Shown here: positions 1 to 13,091 of the stretch, piece by piece
Layout: every line of letters starts with the position of its first letter
How positions within the stretch are numbered: position 1 is the stretch's first letter
NCBI GenBank assembly: GCA_036023115.1
Contig: JAYKKT010000061.1
Span: forward strand, 15,025,001 to 15,089,000
Direction of reading: 5' to 3'
DNA: 64,000 bases
DNA from: Brasenia schreberi
Taxonomy: Eukaryota > Streptophyta > Magnoliopsida > Nymphaeales > Cabombaceae
The notes under the pieces: model-generated
Seen by the model: the letters and a program-made list of their open reading frames with translations, nothing else
Database searches by the model: none
Told to the model about the DNA's origin: nothing
Translations under genes and position numbers: made by a program

Positions 1-743
1 CATAATGACTAACCGTATTAGAAAAAATGAAAAATTTGAGAAACCTTTGGTTGATAACTTTGCTTCAAGTTTCATCGATTCAATAATGTCACCTACTTAT
101 GTACTAAATTACTTAAATAGTGGGATTTCTTGAAGTGGTATAATATCTTTTATTAATGCTCAAATACATCAAGGAATCTACGGGACTTTCAAAATCTGTA
201 GCATACATTCTTCCTCTGAGCGTGGATATTATTTCCAGGAGTAGGCAATATAGATGAAAATTTGAAATTGCAAAGGAGGAGACATTTCTCTGTTCAAGGT
301 TTATTAATTCAAGATTGGTTGAAAGAACATTTTAAAGTAGAAAAACTTCCTTTTAACATCAAAACCATATTTAAGCTTTCACAGGACGTATATGAGCAAT
401 ACCTAATTAACACGAACAAGGAAAACCATGAGAGACTAGCAGAATAGGTTCATATAATGAATTGCTGAAAGGGCTTCAGACGGTATCAGTACTGAGAATT
501 TGACTTTGATAGGATGCTAAAAGGATGTGTTACAAAGTTCTGACTATTCTTTTGGGCTACTATACTCTTTCTTTAAAACAAGAATTACTTAGAAACATGA
601 TGCAATCAAGTGGATCGTTCACAGAGGTAAGTGCACTGCCATGCAGATACAAACACATGCATATACAAATGACTATGTGGTTCATGATAAGACAAGTTAT
701 GGCAAACAAGTTTCTCCATGAACTGCAGATACATGGCATATAC
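1..743. other. No recognised gene
   Basis: AT-rich DNA. A plus-strand open frame at 262-447 (61 codons, containing SVQGLLIQDWLKEHFKVEKL) is the only peptide-like stretch, and I do not recognise it. The minus strand here should hold the next exons of the U-box/ARM gene if that gene were complete. I see no continuous ARM-repeat coding, so the gene is either truncated or its next exon lies beyond the left edge. Confidence 0.4.
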
Positions 744-2267
744 CTTTAGTAAGATTACTGAGGGGAGGTTTCAAGAGTCCATTTTCTGCCACGATCTTGA
801 TATTTCTTGGACACTTTACCAAGTTTATTAGAGTCTCGCTTGCCTCTTCAGCTGCTAGCCGATCGCCATCATTGTATTTCATGGTAATGAGAAGTAGAAT
901 AGCACCGGGAGCTGAGCCGATTTTCTCACGTAAAGAAAAATTAGAGTTTGATACCTTTAGTAAGAATGACACTGCAGCAAGCTGTTCTTCTGGAAATCCA
1001 CTTGACAAAAATTTAACTGCCGATGAGATAACGTCTGTTTGGCCAATCATTTCCTGTTAAAACCCATACAAATAAGCACGTATTAATATCTGCAGCATTT
1101 CAAACAGTAGAGATAAAGGTTGTCACGCCCGAGGGTTGTGTGCCAGTGCCACATTGGATGGTCTAGCACGAGGCTGGGTTGGCCGTAGGCAGAGCCCACA
1201 GACGTCGGGTTTGAAAAAGGTACCTTCTCTTCATCCGCCTCTCTGCCATCATCTGTAATGTCTCTAGTGTTTCACACCTCACATGCACGGAACTATGTTC
1301 CACAAACTGAGCAAGCAAAGTTATAATCTTGAATTTGTGGAACTGTTGCCTGTCTTTCCCCAGCATCCATATGGTCCGAAGTTCCTTCAATGCCTCCATT
1401 ACCATCTCATCTGAACTTCCCAGCGAAAGGGCTGCCAGCGCAAGTTTTAGCCTTGCTGCTTGGTTTTTGTCTTTCCATTGCTCTATTGAGATCTTCAATG
1501 CTATGTTTGTGATCAGGTTACTGCTGGTAAGTTCGACCCTTGTGGAAGGACAAAGAAGTGGTTCGGCATTGTCACTGCACTTTTTGAACCACTCGGCTAT
1601 TCCGCTTCTTTCGAATGTCAACCCACTTTCAATTGTAACTGGATCATCCATTATGTTCCGAGTCAGAGGACAGTAGAAAGTCTCTTAATGAGGCTCCATA
1701 TACTCGGCTATCCTTCGCAATGGTTCTGAAGACATGGCTGTTATCATTGTCATTAAAACTCATGTGTCGAGCATATTCAATCAGACGCATGGTGTCATTC
1801 TGGTGGACTTTCGTTTTCGAAGGATTAATATTCCATCCCCATTCTTCTTGATTGCGATAAACTGTGTCCATATGTGAATATTTTCTTGATAAATGCTATT
1901 TCCCCTGCTCTAAATAGGGTTGCACACTGCAAGTTGGTTCGAGTTTAGCTTGCCTTGTCGAACGACTCCTTACACTGAGGTCGCCATATTCACGGTTAGG
2001 TGATGATCCAAGTATGTCATTCAATGTGATGCTTATTTGTTTTATCATTTTATCTATTTCTTTTACTGTATCAAGCAGCTCAGGTTCTGAAAATGAACTA
2101 GGATCAGTTTTGAACTGATCAGCAAGTTCCTTCACAAATGCTGCACTTCTTGAGAGGGACTGTATGATTTCTGCTGCATCTAGGACAGAATTCTCTGTTG
2201 CTTCAAGATCCATAATTACACAAGTCCTCCCAAAGCGAACCGAGTCCTTCAAAATAAGCTTATTCAC
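744..2267 (-). pseudogene. U-box/ARM-repeat E3 ubiquitin ligase pseudogene (PUB43/44-like)
   Basis: Plant U-box proteins with ARM repeats are E3 ligases that recruit E2 through the U-box. Reading leftward, the sequence shows an N-terminal helical region (FVKELADQFKTDPSSFSEPE), a linker, then a U-box beginning FYCPLTRNIMDDPVTIESG and continuing LTFERSGIAEWFKKC. ARM-like sequence follows in the next exon (SSGFPEEQLAAVSFLLKVS). Exon 1 is separated from exon 2 by a 170-bp intron (1054-1223) with GT and AG ends, and exon 2 ends at a donor at 743-742. Three lesions break it: an in-frame TAG at 1896-1898, one extra base in the A run at 1677-1679 (just before the U-box), and a 2-base AG duplication near 1240-1244. 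Without the AG the frame reads EADEEKEMIGQ across the splice. The full family protein is about 800 residues; only the first third is present. The start could be at 2267 or at the inner Met at 2213. Confidence 0.85.
1054..1223 (-). other. Intron of the U-box pseudogene
   Basis: The donor reads AGAAG|GTACC (exon end 1224) and the acceptor reads TTAACAG|GAAATG (exon start 1053). The interior is noticeably more GC-rich (about 1120-1205) than the surrounding exons, so a small insertion may have landed in it. Confidence 0.7.
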
Positions 2268-3387
2268 CTAATGTTGTAGATCCGCTACTGAAGATAGGTA
2301 CTGTGTCATCCTGTTAACTGGATTTCTTCATTCAAGAACCTGCGGCATATGTGATGGTGTAATATTGTGAAATTGTTGATTTATTTTTGGAAATAAGAAA
2401 GAAGTGCAATTCATATCTAAGGAACGACTCAGCAAAGAATTCAATGCAAAGAGTGAAATCCAACAAGTAGGTAAAATATGACATGATGATTAGGAAAAGA
2501 GATTAGTTTTGAATAAATTCCTTAAATGAACTTACTATGCTGTTAATCTCGTTTTGGTATAAGCAGAAGATTCAGTATTGATACTTAACCTGCCAAAATA
2601 ACTGCTGGTGCATTTTTGGAATGATCTTGATACCCAATCTTGGTACAGTCTTGAATAAATTTCATAAAGTTGCTCCACTGGTTATTCTTCTTCTACTCTT
2701 AGTACAGTACAGTATACTATGCGCTTCAGAGAAAAACTTTGGGTTCCTATCGAACAGTTAATGTGAGAAGATGAATGGAGAACGGCAGTTCCCATTCACA
2801 CCTGATAGTTAAATGGATCGATGACGTTTGTTTTACTCTCTGAGTGGCTGTTTGTCCAACTATGCTTGATATTAGACCTGAATATAGCATCTTGGCTCCG
2901 ATTTTGTTTTTTAGCTATCTTTGCCATAACATAAATCAAGCTCGATCTGTAGACTCTTGTTATACCATGACTGGAAAAGATCCCATCTTAAACACTCTTG
3001 CTTTCTTGCAACTCATATCTTTGAGCTTCCAGTCATGTGCATATGATTAAGTATTCAAGAACCTTCTTCTCTGTGCCAACTTGGTTGACTCCGCTGAACA
3101 TTTCCACAAAAGAGTTTAACAGTGTATTTGATCATGCATTTACTCTAGTTATAGAATTCAAAAATTAGGAAATTGTTATTTTATGTATCTTTTCTTTAAT
3201 ACCGTACATTTTAGGATTTGTTGGTGAGGGTGATACAACAATACACAGTCACGTATTTTCTCTCAGCCCAAATAATAGTATATCCTTTCCTTGAGCGCCA
3301 AAATATATCAAAAACACAGGCACGCATGCATACACATGTACATCATGGCCAGTCCCCATTGGAACTGCCGGTTTGGTTGTGAACAGT

Positions 3388-3489
3388 ATACACACACACG
3401 CACATATATATATACATATATATGTATATACATACATACACACATATATACATGTACATATGTATATGTATATATACATGCATATATAT
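3388..3489. repeat. CA/TA/TACA microsatellite
   Basis: An interrupted run of CA, TA and ATGTATA units. It produces open but meaningless Tyr/Ile/His-rich frames on both strands. Confidence 0.9.
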
Positions 3490-4908
3490 AGTGTTTCCAC
3501 CTCTATCAACCAAATCAAAATTGTTAGGTGGGTGTCTATATCAAGCTAGATAATGTGTCATTGTTCTTTTTTTAGTGGTGTTGTAGGGGTAGGAAGGTGC
3601 TGATCCTTAGGATGATATATGTCAAACCAATTCGTGTAAGTCAACTTAGGTGGGAGGGTGGTCGTTGTGCATGAATAAACTCTCTTGTTTGCTCTAACCA
3701 AATCAAGAAAAATAAGATCCAACCACTAAATTTGTATATATAATAGTGCACTAAATTCCATCACTAATAGGGGTGTGAATGTACCAGCTGACCGAACCGG
3801 ACTTCTCTCCCGTATTCCTCAAAATTGCGTGTCTGAAACGAGACTCAACCCGATCTATTCAATCTCCTACATTTAAGAACTTGACAATACGTAAGAAGAC
3901 TATACGCAACCTGATCTCAATCTTCTATGGATCTGGATACGGATATGTAACTACTCATGCTTTGAAAAAGACATTAAATTCTCTAATTTTCGTTTATAAA
4001 GAAAAATAAGGCGTCTAATTTTCAGATACAATCTTTTTACTGTTTGAATGATGATGCTACGAGTACCAACTACCATTTGTCTGTGCATGTATACGAAATG
4101 TGAAACGTAGGCTTCAACGGGAAGCTGGCATGAACATATTATGTGTTGTGTGCAGACGTATATATAAGTGTGTATGTGTGTGTATATCTATGTATGTATG
4201 GGTATGTAATGTGAGACGTGGGCCTCATCAGGAGTCTGGCTTTGTGAAATGCTTGATTTATCAGGAACATGGGCATTTTTTTTAAGAGGCATTTTTGTAT
4301 GTTTGAATGCCTTAAAGCAGGAAATCAAACCACCGATTTTCTCAAGAAAACGGATCCTAATAACATGAATCGCACGATCTGAAATGAGATTCATGATCTT
4401 AAGCGATATATCAAGGCGATTCTCTGTAGTAACATGATCATATTAATGTATTCTTGAGTGCGTTATACATAGCAGGGTTCCGTTGATTTTGAGAAAATGA
4501 ACCCAAGAAGATGAGTGGCGATTTCAAATCATTTTCTTGAACTCAATTTACTGGCATGCTCCACTGAGGCCTCAACAGGCTCTCATGAGAATATGAAAAT
4601 GATTCCTATGAGAGCATTCTCTCGTGAATCTCTGCGCCTGAACATTTGAGAACCGGATTCTCGTTAGTTATGAGAAATGGCTTACATCGTTGAATGATAT
4701 ATGACTCCTTAGTTCGAACTCGAAAAGTCTCCCAAGTACAAATGCTGAATGGCAATATGAACACAGGAAAGGAAATCCAAGGAACAAAACATACCAGAAA
4801 AACAACAACAGGATCTGTTGGCACTAGTCGCTCGCGATTTCAGAACCCAATCTTGCTTGCTGCTAATGAATGGCATATTTGCAATAGCAGGTAGGTGACA
4901 TCAAAGAG

Positions 4909-4951
4909 AATCTCTCTCTCTCTCACACATCACACACACGCACATACACAC
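4909..4951. repeat. TC then CA microsatellite
   Basis: About six TC dinucleotides followed by CACACA-type repeats. Confidence 0.85.
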
Positions 4952-5159
4952 AGCTAATATATTGAGCATAGTTGCCGTGACAGGCACAGAGAGAATTAAC
5001 AGAACACCATACTCTCAATCTCATATATAATATATATACTAAAGAGAATACCGAATATTTCTGCTAGACATGATCAAAGAAAAGTTCAGCCGTTTGACAA
5101 ATTTACGTTGGAAGGCAAGATTTCAGTCTCCTGACCAATTTAATAATGAGTTGATGAAC

Positions 5160-5715
5160 AAAGTCAGATAAATAATGCTGCAGTTGCAGGTCCCAGAACC
5201 CAGCGTAAACCTTCATCACTGAAGTTGACAGAGTGACAACAGTGGGTCTAAAGGACACTCAAAACTCAAAAGATCGCATCATGGTTTCACATCTTAACAT
5301 AACGTCCTCAGCAGTGTAGTGACAGGTGTCTACTTACCTTCACCAAAGTCAGATAATTAATGCTGCAGTTGCAGGTCCCAGAACCCAGCGTCAACCTTCA
5401 TCACTGAAGTTGACAAAGTGAGAACAGTGGGTCTAAAGGACACTCAAAACTCAAAAGATCGCATCATGGTTTCACATCTTAACATAACGTGCTCAGCAGT
5501 GTAGTGACAGGGGTCTACTTACCTTCACCAAAGTCAGATAAATAATGCTGCAGTTGCAGGTCCCAGAACCCAGCGTCAACCTTCATCACTGAAGTTGACA
5601 AAGTGACAACAGTGGGTCTAAAGGACACTCAAAACTCAAAAGATCGCATCATGGTTTCACATCTTAACATAACGTGCTCAGCAGTGTAGTGACAGGGGTC
5701 TACTTAACTTCACTT

Positions 5716-5716
<1 letters not shown>
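5160..5716. repeat. 185-bp tandem repeat, three copies
   Basis: Copies start at 5160, 5345 and 5530, giving a constant 185-bp period with only a few substitutions. Each unit runs from AAAGTCAGATA to TCTACTTACCTTCAC. On the minus strand each unit has an open stretch (VYAGFWDLQLQHYLSDF with V or D variants) ending at a consensus-like donor AAG|GTAAGT. In the copy at 5160 the frame instead continues into unique DNA (VHQLIIKLVRRLKSCLPT, then stop). The unit may derive from a duplicated exon, but I do not recognise the peptide. Confidence 0.9.
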
Positions 5717-6660
<944 letters not shown>

Positions 6661-6985
6661 TTGGACTGCCTTTGATTCTGGTATTTGGAGAATTAGCAGA
6701 TATTTCCTGCCCACTGGCTATCGAAAGATTGAAAGGCAAAGGAGTACATGTGGAAGGACAGTGTGCGTTATCTCTGTGGAGAGGATAGCGAAGACCTAAG
6801 ATAGATTCTGTTCTCCAGCAAGACGACGAAAGCAGTCGCAGAGGCATCCGCACCCATCCTTCGGATGATGAAGCTTGTACAGATGTTACACGAAGACTTT
6901 CTTCTTTTCAAAAGAGATGCTGGGTAAGCTTGGCACGCCTTGGTAATACAATTGGCCTTCTCCATTGCAATTTGGCCAAACATGT
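6661..6985 (+). pseudogene. Possible LINE (non-LTR retrotransposon) C-terminal relic
   Basis: Reading plus-strand with one frame change gives [14 protein letters not shown] followed by [10 protein letters not shown] and ILFS. This resembles the zinc-binding zf-RVT segment at the C-terminus of plant LINE reverse transcriptases (C-x2-C ... H-x3-C type), but the histidine position is a stop codon here and the spacing is imperfect. No reverse transcriptase core is present. An unrelated host-gene fragment is also possible. Confidence 0.3.
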
Positions 6986-7353
6986 AGAAAGAAAAAGGCT
7001 GATAAATTAACCAACCTCAATAGATAGACTCGGTTCGACTCCTTCCTACCTTTTTTATTCAGTTTGTGACAAAAACTGGGTTGAACACGAAAAAGCGTGT
7101 GGGCAGCTCAGATTGACTAGTGAAAATCTCCGAAAAATTCCAATCGTTTTGTAAACGGTTCATCTCAGCATATTAAGCTGTAAAGGTTGCAATGCCAGGA
7201 TATTGTTTTCAGTGCAAGCTAAAATCAACACACATGTGAGTTCAAGTGAGCACAAGTGATAAAACATTATAACTAAATTTCATTATGCTTGTCATGACAT
7301 AAGAAATGACTCCTGAATATGTTAGTAATTATTTTACATGCATATATTGTATG
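6986..7353. other. Short gene-free spacer
   Basis: AT-rich DNA with no coding similarity. Its right end supplies the TTGAC target site of the solo LTR that follows. Confidence 0.5.
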
Positions 7354-9550
7354 TTGACTGTAGATGTGAAAATTTTATTCCAAGACTATGTAGAGACTTG
7401 AAATAAACTTCTCAACCTACTTCGTTTGCGTGAGCATACCAGCTAGTTTCTCAAAACCTAGCAAAGTTTATAAATCTTACTTGTTTGGCGATTGTGGCTA
7501 AGCGAAATCTTTTCACTTTATGCCTTCTTAAACCGATCCTCAAGGGTCAGCCTAAGCGCTTTGAGGATTTATTGGTGTAGGTGAAATTTCAAATTCACTT
7601 CAAGAGAGACCCGAAAAAATGTGAACCAACTCGTGCACTAAGTGTTTTGGAAGACAAGTTTTCATCAAATTTTGAAAAACAGAAACTGGTTCTGTTCAAA
7701 CCTTGATTTCTGATTTTATTTTAGTATCTTCCAAGTTTTCAAAAATCATGAAAATTTTACAGGGCTCAAGCACAAACGTGGGCTTTCAAAACTATTTTTA
7801 TTTCATTTTTGGGTGTTATGATTATTCAGAATTAAATCAGGGAAATGTCTCTACTCAGACACCCAAAACTGTTCTGTCACAGAAATACAAAGACCTAAAG
7901 AAAGGTTTGTATCTCAATGCACAAAGCTCCGATTTTGTGTACTTAGTTTTGTTGGAAAGCTATGGATGTCATCCTTCCAATGAACCAAGTTTCACCAAAA
8001 TTAGATAACTACAGACAGAGTTATGGGATGATTACCCATGATCTATTGCAGGAAACATAGTTTTGACAAAAACATTTCTGGATTTTTTCGATCTTACACA
8101 CTTTTAATTACGTGGTTGCAAGGCCCTAAAATTCTTGAAAATTTTACTACATGTGGCCCATATTCTGTGTGAGGAAGAAGTGTGCCAAATTTCAGATTGA
8201 TCGGAGCAGAGATGAAGAAATGAAAAATAAGGCAATCAACATATATAGGAATGCTGAAATTAGCTTTTCTGGTTTTTACAACATACGTGATGCAAACTCA
8301 CCCGAATTTAAATTGCATTAACACAACGACCCAAAGTAAATTGCTGAAGGAAAAGGAATATAAATATGTAGATTAACTTAAGCATAGAGGGGTTAGGAGT
8401 TATAGGAGTTTTATACAATATAGAGAGGTAGAATCAAGAAAATAAACAAGTAGATTACGTAGGAAATGAAATTGACAACCTATCTACTTACTATTATAAC
8501 ATGGGGGGAGAAAAAACTCCATTAATACAACCCCTTTCTTGAATTGAATGTTAAGAAGAGAATAGAGATAAATAATGAATGAGAAATACTTACTTGCTGA
8601 CCTTCAAAAGATAGCTTACAATGAGGCACTTGACACTCACCTTCCCCTCTCATTTCTCTCTCTCACTCTCTAATTTGCAGCACTTCTTACCTTTCCTACA
8701 CTCCCTCTCTCTCTCTCTCCACTTCAGCCTAGATGAACCTCATGAAATGCTCCAGCTAAGATGATGTTGAATGATGGAAATTGTCCCCCTTGGCCTCTAT
8801 TTATAGGCCAAGGGGGCCTTCTCTAGACCCTTCCTTAGGGTGGGTGCTCTATGGCCTAAAATCCAGCCCAATAGGCTTGGTCTTCACATGGCCTTTAAGG
8901 GGTCTTCATGTGGTCCCTGTAGGTCAAGATGACCCAACAAATGCAGCTCTAAGTGGTCTAATTAGGTCTTGGCTAGGTGCTTGATCCCATCGCCTAGGCA
9001 TAGGGCGGTTGTATTCAATGGAGAAGTTGGGCCAGCCATAATGACTTCAGCCAATGCTAGGTAAGGGAATTTCAATTGTGGTTTAGCCAAAGAGTGTAGG
9101 GTGGAGATAGCTAAGGTGAGTCAAATTCGGTCTAGTTAAGGCCACTTAGTTGGAGCTAAACCACGAGTCATGGTTAGCCTAGGTGAATTGAGTCTAGGCT
9201 TTGATCAAATTCAACTAGGATAGGTTGGTGAAGGTCTTCATCAAGATTAGTGTTATGCCTTGACTCGACTCATGCCTTGGGTCTTCCCTTGGCCCACGTG
9301 CACTGAAGTCTTGCTCAATGGTTGTTGTAGCCATGATCCTCGCTGATTCCTCAGAGAGGCATTCACGCTTTTATCCCTGCTTGACTTGGCTTTAACTTTG
9401 ATTTGAAAATATTTAACTTTAAAATCTTCATTTTAAAAGTCTTGCAAAAATTTTCGATTCAAAGCCAGGTTTCAAAACAAGCTAACTTTCGAACGTGAGA
9501 GTATGCTGAGTCAGGTTTTTGCTAAATTTATTTAGGGTGTTTACATTGAC
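7354..9550 (-). mobile_element. Solo LTR A (Ty3/gypsy, Tat-type) with target-site duplication
   Basis: The LTR occupies 7359-9545 (2187 bp). On the plus strand it starts TGTAGATGTG and ends GGGTGTTTACA, the reverse complement of the TGTAAACACCC...TCTACA ends seen elsewhere in the window. It is flanked directly by TTGAC on both sides (7354-7358 and 9546-9550), a perfect 5-bp duplication. No PPT or PBS adjoins it, so this is a solo LTR left by LTR-LTR recombination. It contains the family's palindromic TATA region (8785-8816), the GGAG/CTCC stem region (8491-8534) and a degraded U5 hairpin block (about 7440-7560). Confidence 0.92.
8785..8816 (-). promoter_or_regulatory. LTR promoter: TATA box inside a 12-bp inverted repeat
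   Basis: CCCCCTTGGCCT at 8785-8796 pairs perfectly with AGGCCAAGGGGG at 8805-8816. The 8-base loop plus its edge reads TATAAATAG on the minus strand. The same arrangement recurs in five other LTR copies here. Confidence 0.75.
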
Positions 9551-12397
9551 TTGTAAATATTTTGTTTGATTAATATCTATTCTTGTTCAAGTGGAATTTT
9601 GCATGTGTTTATGTGTATGATCATATGTTTATGTGAATGTTAATTTCTATATAATTTCATGTATATGTATGTTAGTATATACTTGTGTCATATATGATGC
9701 CTATGTAGAGAAGAATACCATGTATAGTTATGTCACTCCTTAGGGACAATGCATTATAAGAACATTACATTCCAATGGTGTTTATAGGAAAGAATAAAGT
9801 GTTAAGAAGGTACAGGTATTATTCTCTTGAATCTTATGGCTTTTACGATAAAGCAATCAATTGCAATGTTGATTGCTTATTTTTCTAATAAAAGAAAATA
9901 GTTGCATATGAACTTTAGAGGAATAGAAGCTCAACCTAACCTAATTGAAGTTTGGAGAGTTATTGAATCTAAATGTAAATTATAGGTAGAATTGAATGTA
10001 TGTTCTTGTGGTATGCCAAAATAGTAAGAATGATAGATTCATATTATTTCAATCAAATGAAACATCTCATCAATAGAGTGAATCAATCAAGAGTTACAAT
10101 TTCAAAAAGATAGTTTTCTACTAAAAAATTATCACATGCGCCATAATGAGCATGATTAAGGACTTGATAGATCTTGTGTTGACACATTCAAGAGTTCATA
10201 GCTTGAAATAATTGGACCAGAATTTTGTATGTTCTTATTAAAAAAATTACAACTACAAGTAAGTTGAATACCTTCACTCTAACACTAAAAGTGATCTTAC
10301 TAAAGAATACAAACTTTGTTTGAACTTTCTAGAAGTATCAAGATGGACTCAGTACTTGGAATTAGTACATCTCTGTTGGTTCTTAGTTTTATGTTATAAC
10401 TAAATTGTGAAGGAAAATGAGACTTCTTACAATCATTAATAAATTCAAGATGGAGTTTACTAGTAGAGGCTTTATAGTAAATTCAAGTCCTATGCAATGA
10501 TATAACATTTATCAAATGCTTCTTGCTAACAATGTTAATACACGTGTTAGATAATTATACATATAGCATGCAACATACTTGTCACAGTTATTAATGCAGA
10601 AATAATAATATATTCACATTTGGTACATGAGGCAGAATATACTAGGAGAAGTGTATATTATTCTAGATATTAGAAACTTGAAAGAGGAAACAATATATAT
10701 TCTTTGGATTAAGATATTAAAATGCAGTTGTTTGCTTTAACCATTATCTTACTTGTTCTCTTTAGAGTTTTGACATTAAAAGTGCCAAACAAATCGGTGC
10801 TTTGTTGTATGCTTCAATAATTAGATGCTTGATGTATGTATATATATATATATATTCATTCTTGATCAATCATAGTATATGTTGTTGGAAGACTGAATCG
10901 GTATTATAAACAATCTAAGACAATTGACATGTTACTTGATGAGTTTTAAAGTACTTGAAGAGAAAAGTACAATATAGTGAGATTTAAGATAGTCTCTTGA
11001 TTTTAAAATGATATTTATATACTAATTGAGTAAGTTATGCTTGCAAAAACGGTTGGGTGTTAACTCATAGTGGGATATAATTTCCTGACAATTAAAGGAA
11101 TGAAATTCATTAACCCTATCATTGTTGTATGAAAATAATGAACCAATATCCATGAATTTGACGTAGACAGGACTTATATTTGTTGGTATATGTGAAAATT
11201 ATATGAATAATAAAATAATCTTCATCATCTTTTGGACCTTTTATGAAAGGTCTCGCAAGAGATTTTGGAATTAGTCCAAGTCCACCTTATAAAATCATCA
11301 ATGGTGAAACCTGGACCCAAATTTAAGTAGATATCAAGTGTTGAGTTCAATGAGCTAAAATATACTATTAGAGTGATTGCAAGTACATACAATTTAAGCA
11401 TCAAAACATAAAAGGTACATGGTCTCATAAAAGTAAAAGAATTTACATATTTGTGTATGGAAGAGTGCTGTTTCATGGATTCTAGAGCTTGACTTTGAAA
11501 GCACTCACAAGAAAGAATATCAGACTCAAGGCCTATATAAGTATATTGACTATAATATGAAATATAGCAATACCAAGATTTTAAAAGGAATGCACACTTG
11601 CTCATTGGGTTGAATAATTCAAAGGTTGTCTAATATTCAATTTGGATAAGTGAAATTCATGTCTTACTAGGTAAAAGTTAAATTGTGAAATACATTTATC
11701 AAAACTTAAGATTTCCAAAATAATGAGTTTCTAAACCAATTTTAGAAAATGTTGGAGGATTGTGAGATGGTTTTTCAAAATAGTGTATTAATTTGTATTA
11801 TTGAATGGATGTTGAGTAAGTTGAGTGGTCATACAACTAAGAGGCCTAATAAGGAATTAGAGGACCAAATACGACTTTATGCACCTAATCGGTATTGTGC
11901 TTTTGATCTGATGGTCCATATATATATATATATATATATATAAAGAGAGAGAGAAAGAGCTGTAAATGGTTTCTTGAGAAAAGAAAATGACTCGTGCTTA
12001 TATGGGTTAGTCTCTAGCTAGGTTACAGTGTATGCCTTGTGAAATTGAAAGATCAAAGATATAAAAAGAATCATATATTGTGCCAATATTCTGTGGAACT
12101 TGAGAGGGGCCTACATGATATAATGATTGGATTATGTGACTTCAAAGGTGTATCCATGTTGAACTCTCTAAAGTCCAATATACAGACCTATAATCATGTC
12201 ATATACAGATCTGGTGCCACTTAAAACTATGAGTGAGAAAACGTTTTATGCTATAATTGTTAGTAAAATCCCATTAAACATAACCTTCCATAGGCATGTA
12301 ACTCCAGCACATGTGCACTCAAAGTATATGACACAGAAAAATCAGAGTAAAAAGAAAAAATCGGATGCAAGGTTGAGCTTTGAGCTGAAGAAGGTAC
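9551..12397. other. AT-rich DNA with no recognised coding
   Basis: Open frames here (for example minus 11225-11605) show no domain I recognise. TA microsatellites lie at 10835-10856 and 11918-11942. If the GDSL gene just to the right were complete, its remaining exons should lie on the minus strand here. I could not find its later conserved blocks (GxND and the C-terminal DxxH), so they are missing or displaced. Confidence 0.5.
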
Positions 12398-12838
12398 ATA
12401 ATTTTTGCCGGTTTCGTCGAGGATTCCGGCAGCTGCAGATGCAAAATTCACCCCCTTTAGAATGTTGGTGCCCTTCGCTTGTAGACTTAAGTAAGGTGGC
12501 GCCAAAGGCAAGCCCAGTGCCATTGCTACAGCAAACATATTTAGTTACTTAGACCTTTGAAAGATATCAAGGCAGCATGAAAGGAACATACAGGAAAACC
12601 TGCAGTGGTTCTCCATACCTGCATAATCAATCACGGTAAGTCCATTAGTAAACCGGCCAGTCGGATAACCAAAATCTATGCCGTAAGGCGGGTAGTTAGA
12701 TCGAGCAATTGATGGAATGTAGTTGTTTCCATCATCTATTAGTGAGTCGCCAAATATAAACATTGCCGGCACAAGCTCCCCTTTGATGAACTCAAAAAGG
12801 AGAAGCAGCAACAGAAAAACTGCAAGCCTCCTTTCCAT
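12398..12838 (-). CDS. GDSL esterase/lipase, first two exons (partial)
   Basis: Plant GDSL enzymes are secreted SGNH-fold esterases acting on lipids, cutin or cell-wall esters. Exon 1 (12619-12838) starts at ATG with a hydrophobic signal peptide (LAVFLLLLLLFEFIKG). It is followed by block I, MFIFGDSLIDDGNN, containing the catalytic Ser, and by PPYGIDFGYPTGRFTNG. A 93-bp intron (12526-12618; AG|GTATGG ... TGTAG|CA) joins exon 2 (12398-12525) in frame: DYAAMALGLPLAPPYLS ... GVNFASAAAGILDETGKNY, where NFASA is the usual block after block I. Exon 2 ends at a GTACC donor. The 116 codons seen are uninterrupted, against about 350-370 in the family. The oxyanion Gly/Asn and catalytic Asp-His blocks are not visible downstream, so it is 3'-truncated or has a very long intron. 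Confidence 0.85.
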
Positions 12839-13078
12839 TCTGTGTGTACGTGTGTGGTATTACAAACCAGTAACTTCACTATCCGCACAGGAAGACCAAA
12901 TCCTGATGGGTCTGAATAAATACAAGAACGAAGAAAGGAAATGCCGGGTTGACGATGATAGTTAATAATGATGTATTGGTGGAATGAGTTATGGCACCAA
13001 CTTTAGTGCTGTGTGCGCCAGTCAGGGTTCAGCTGTCTCTCTCAAATTTTTGTACAATTCACGTCGACCCACTTTTGT

Positions 13079-13091
13079 GTTTATAGAGGAG
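13079..13091 (-). promoter_or_regulatory. Candidate TATA box of the GDSL gene
   Basis: The minus strand reads CCTCTATAAACAC about 245 bp upstream of the ATG at 12838. The motif is right for a plant core promoter and would give a 5' UTR of roughly 200 bases. It is supported by position and motif only. Confidence 0.35.

Larger units (their letters stand above)
2268..5159. other. Gene-free stretch with simple repeats
   Basis: No open frame with recognisable protein similarity. It contains two simple-sequence tracts listed separately. The region upstream of the U-box pseudogene (2268-2800) presumably held its promoter, but I see no clear TATA box or 5' UTR structure. Confidence 0.5.

Noticed and set aside
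797..1676. Plus-strand frames of 87 and 115 codons
   Set aside because: They are antisense shadows of the U-box pseudogene exons.
11225..11605. 126-codon minus-strand frame as a gene
   Set aside because: No recognisable motif; AT-rich with no splice or promoter context; it sits where GDSL introns or other relics would lie.
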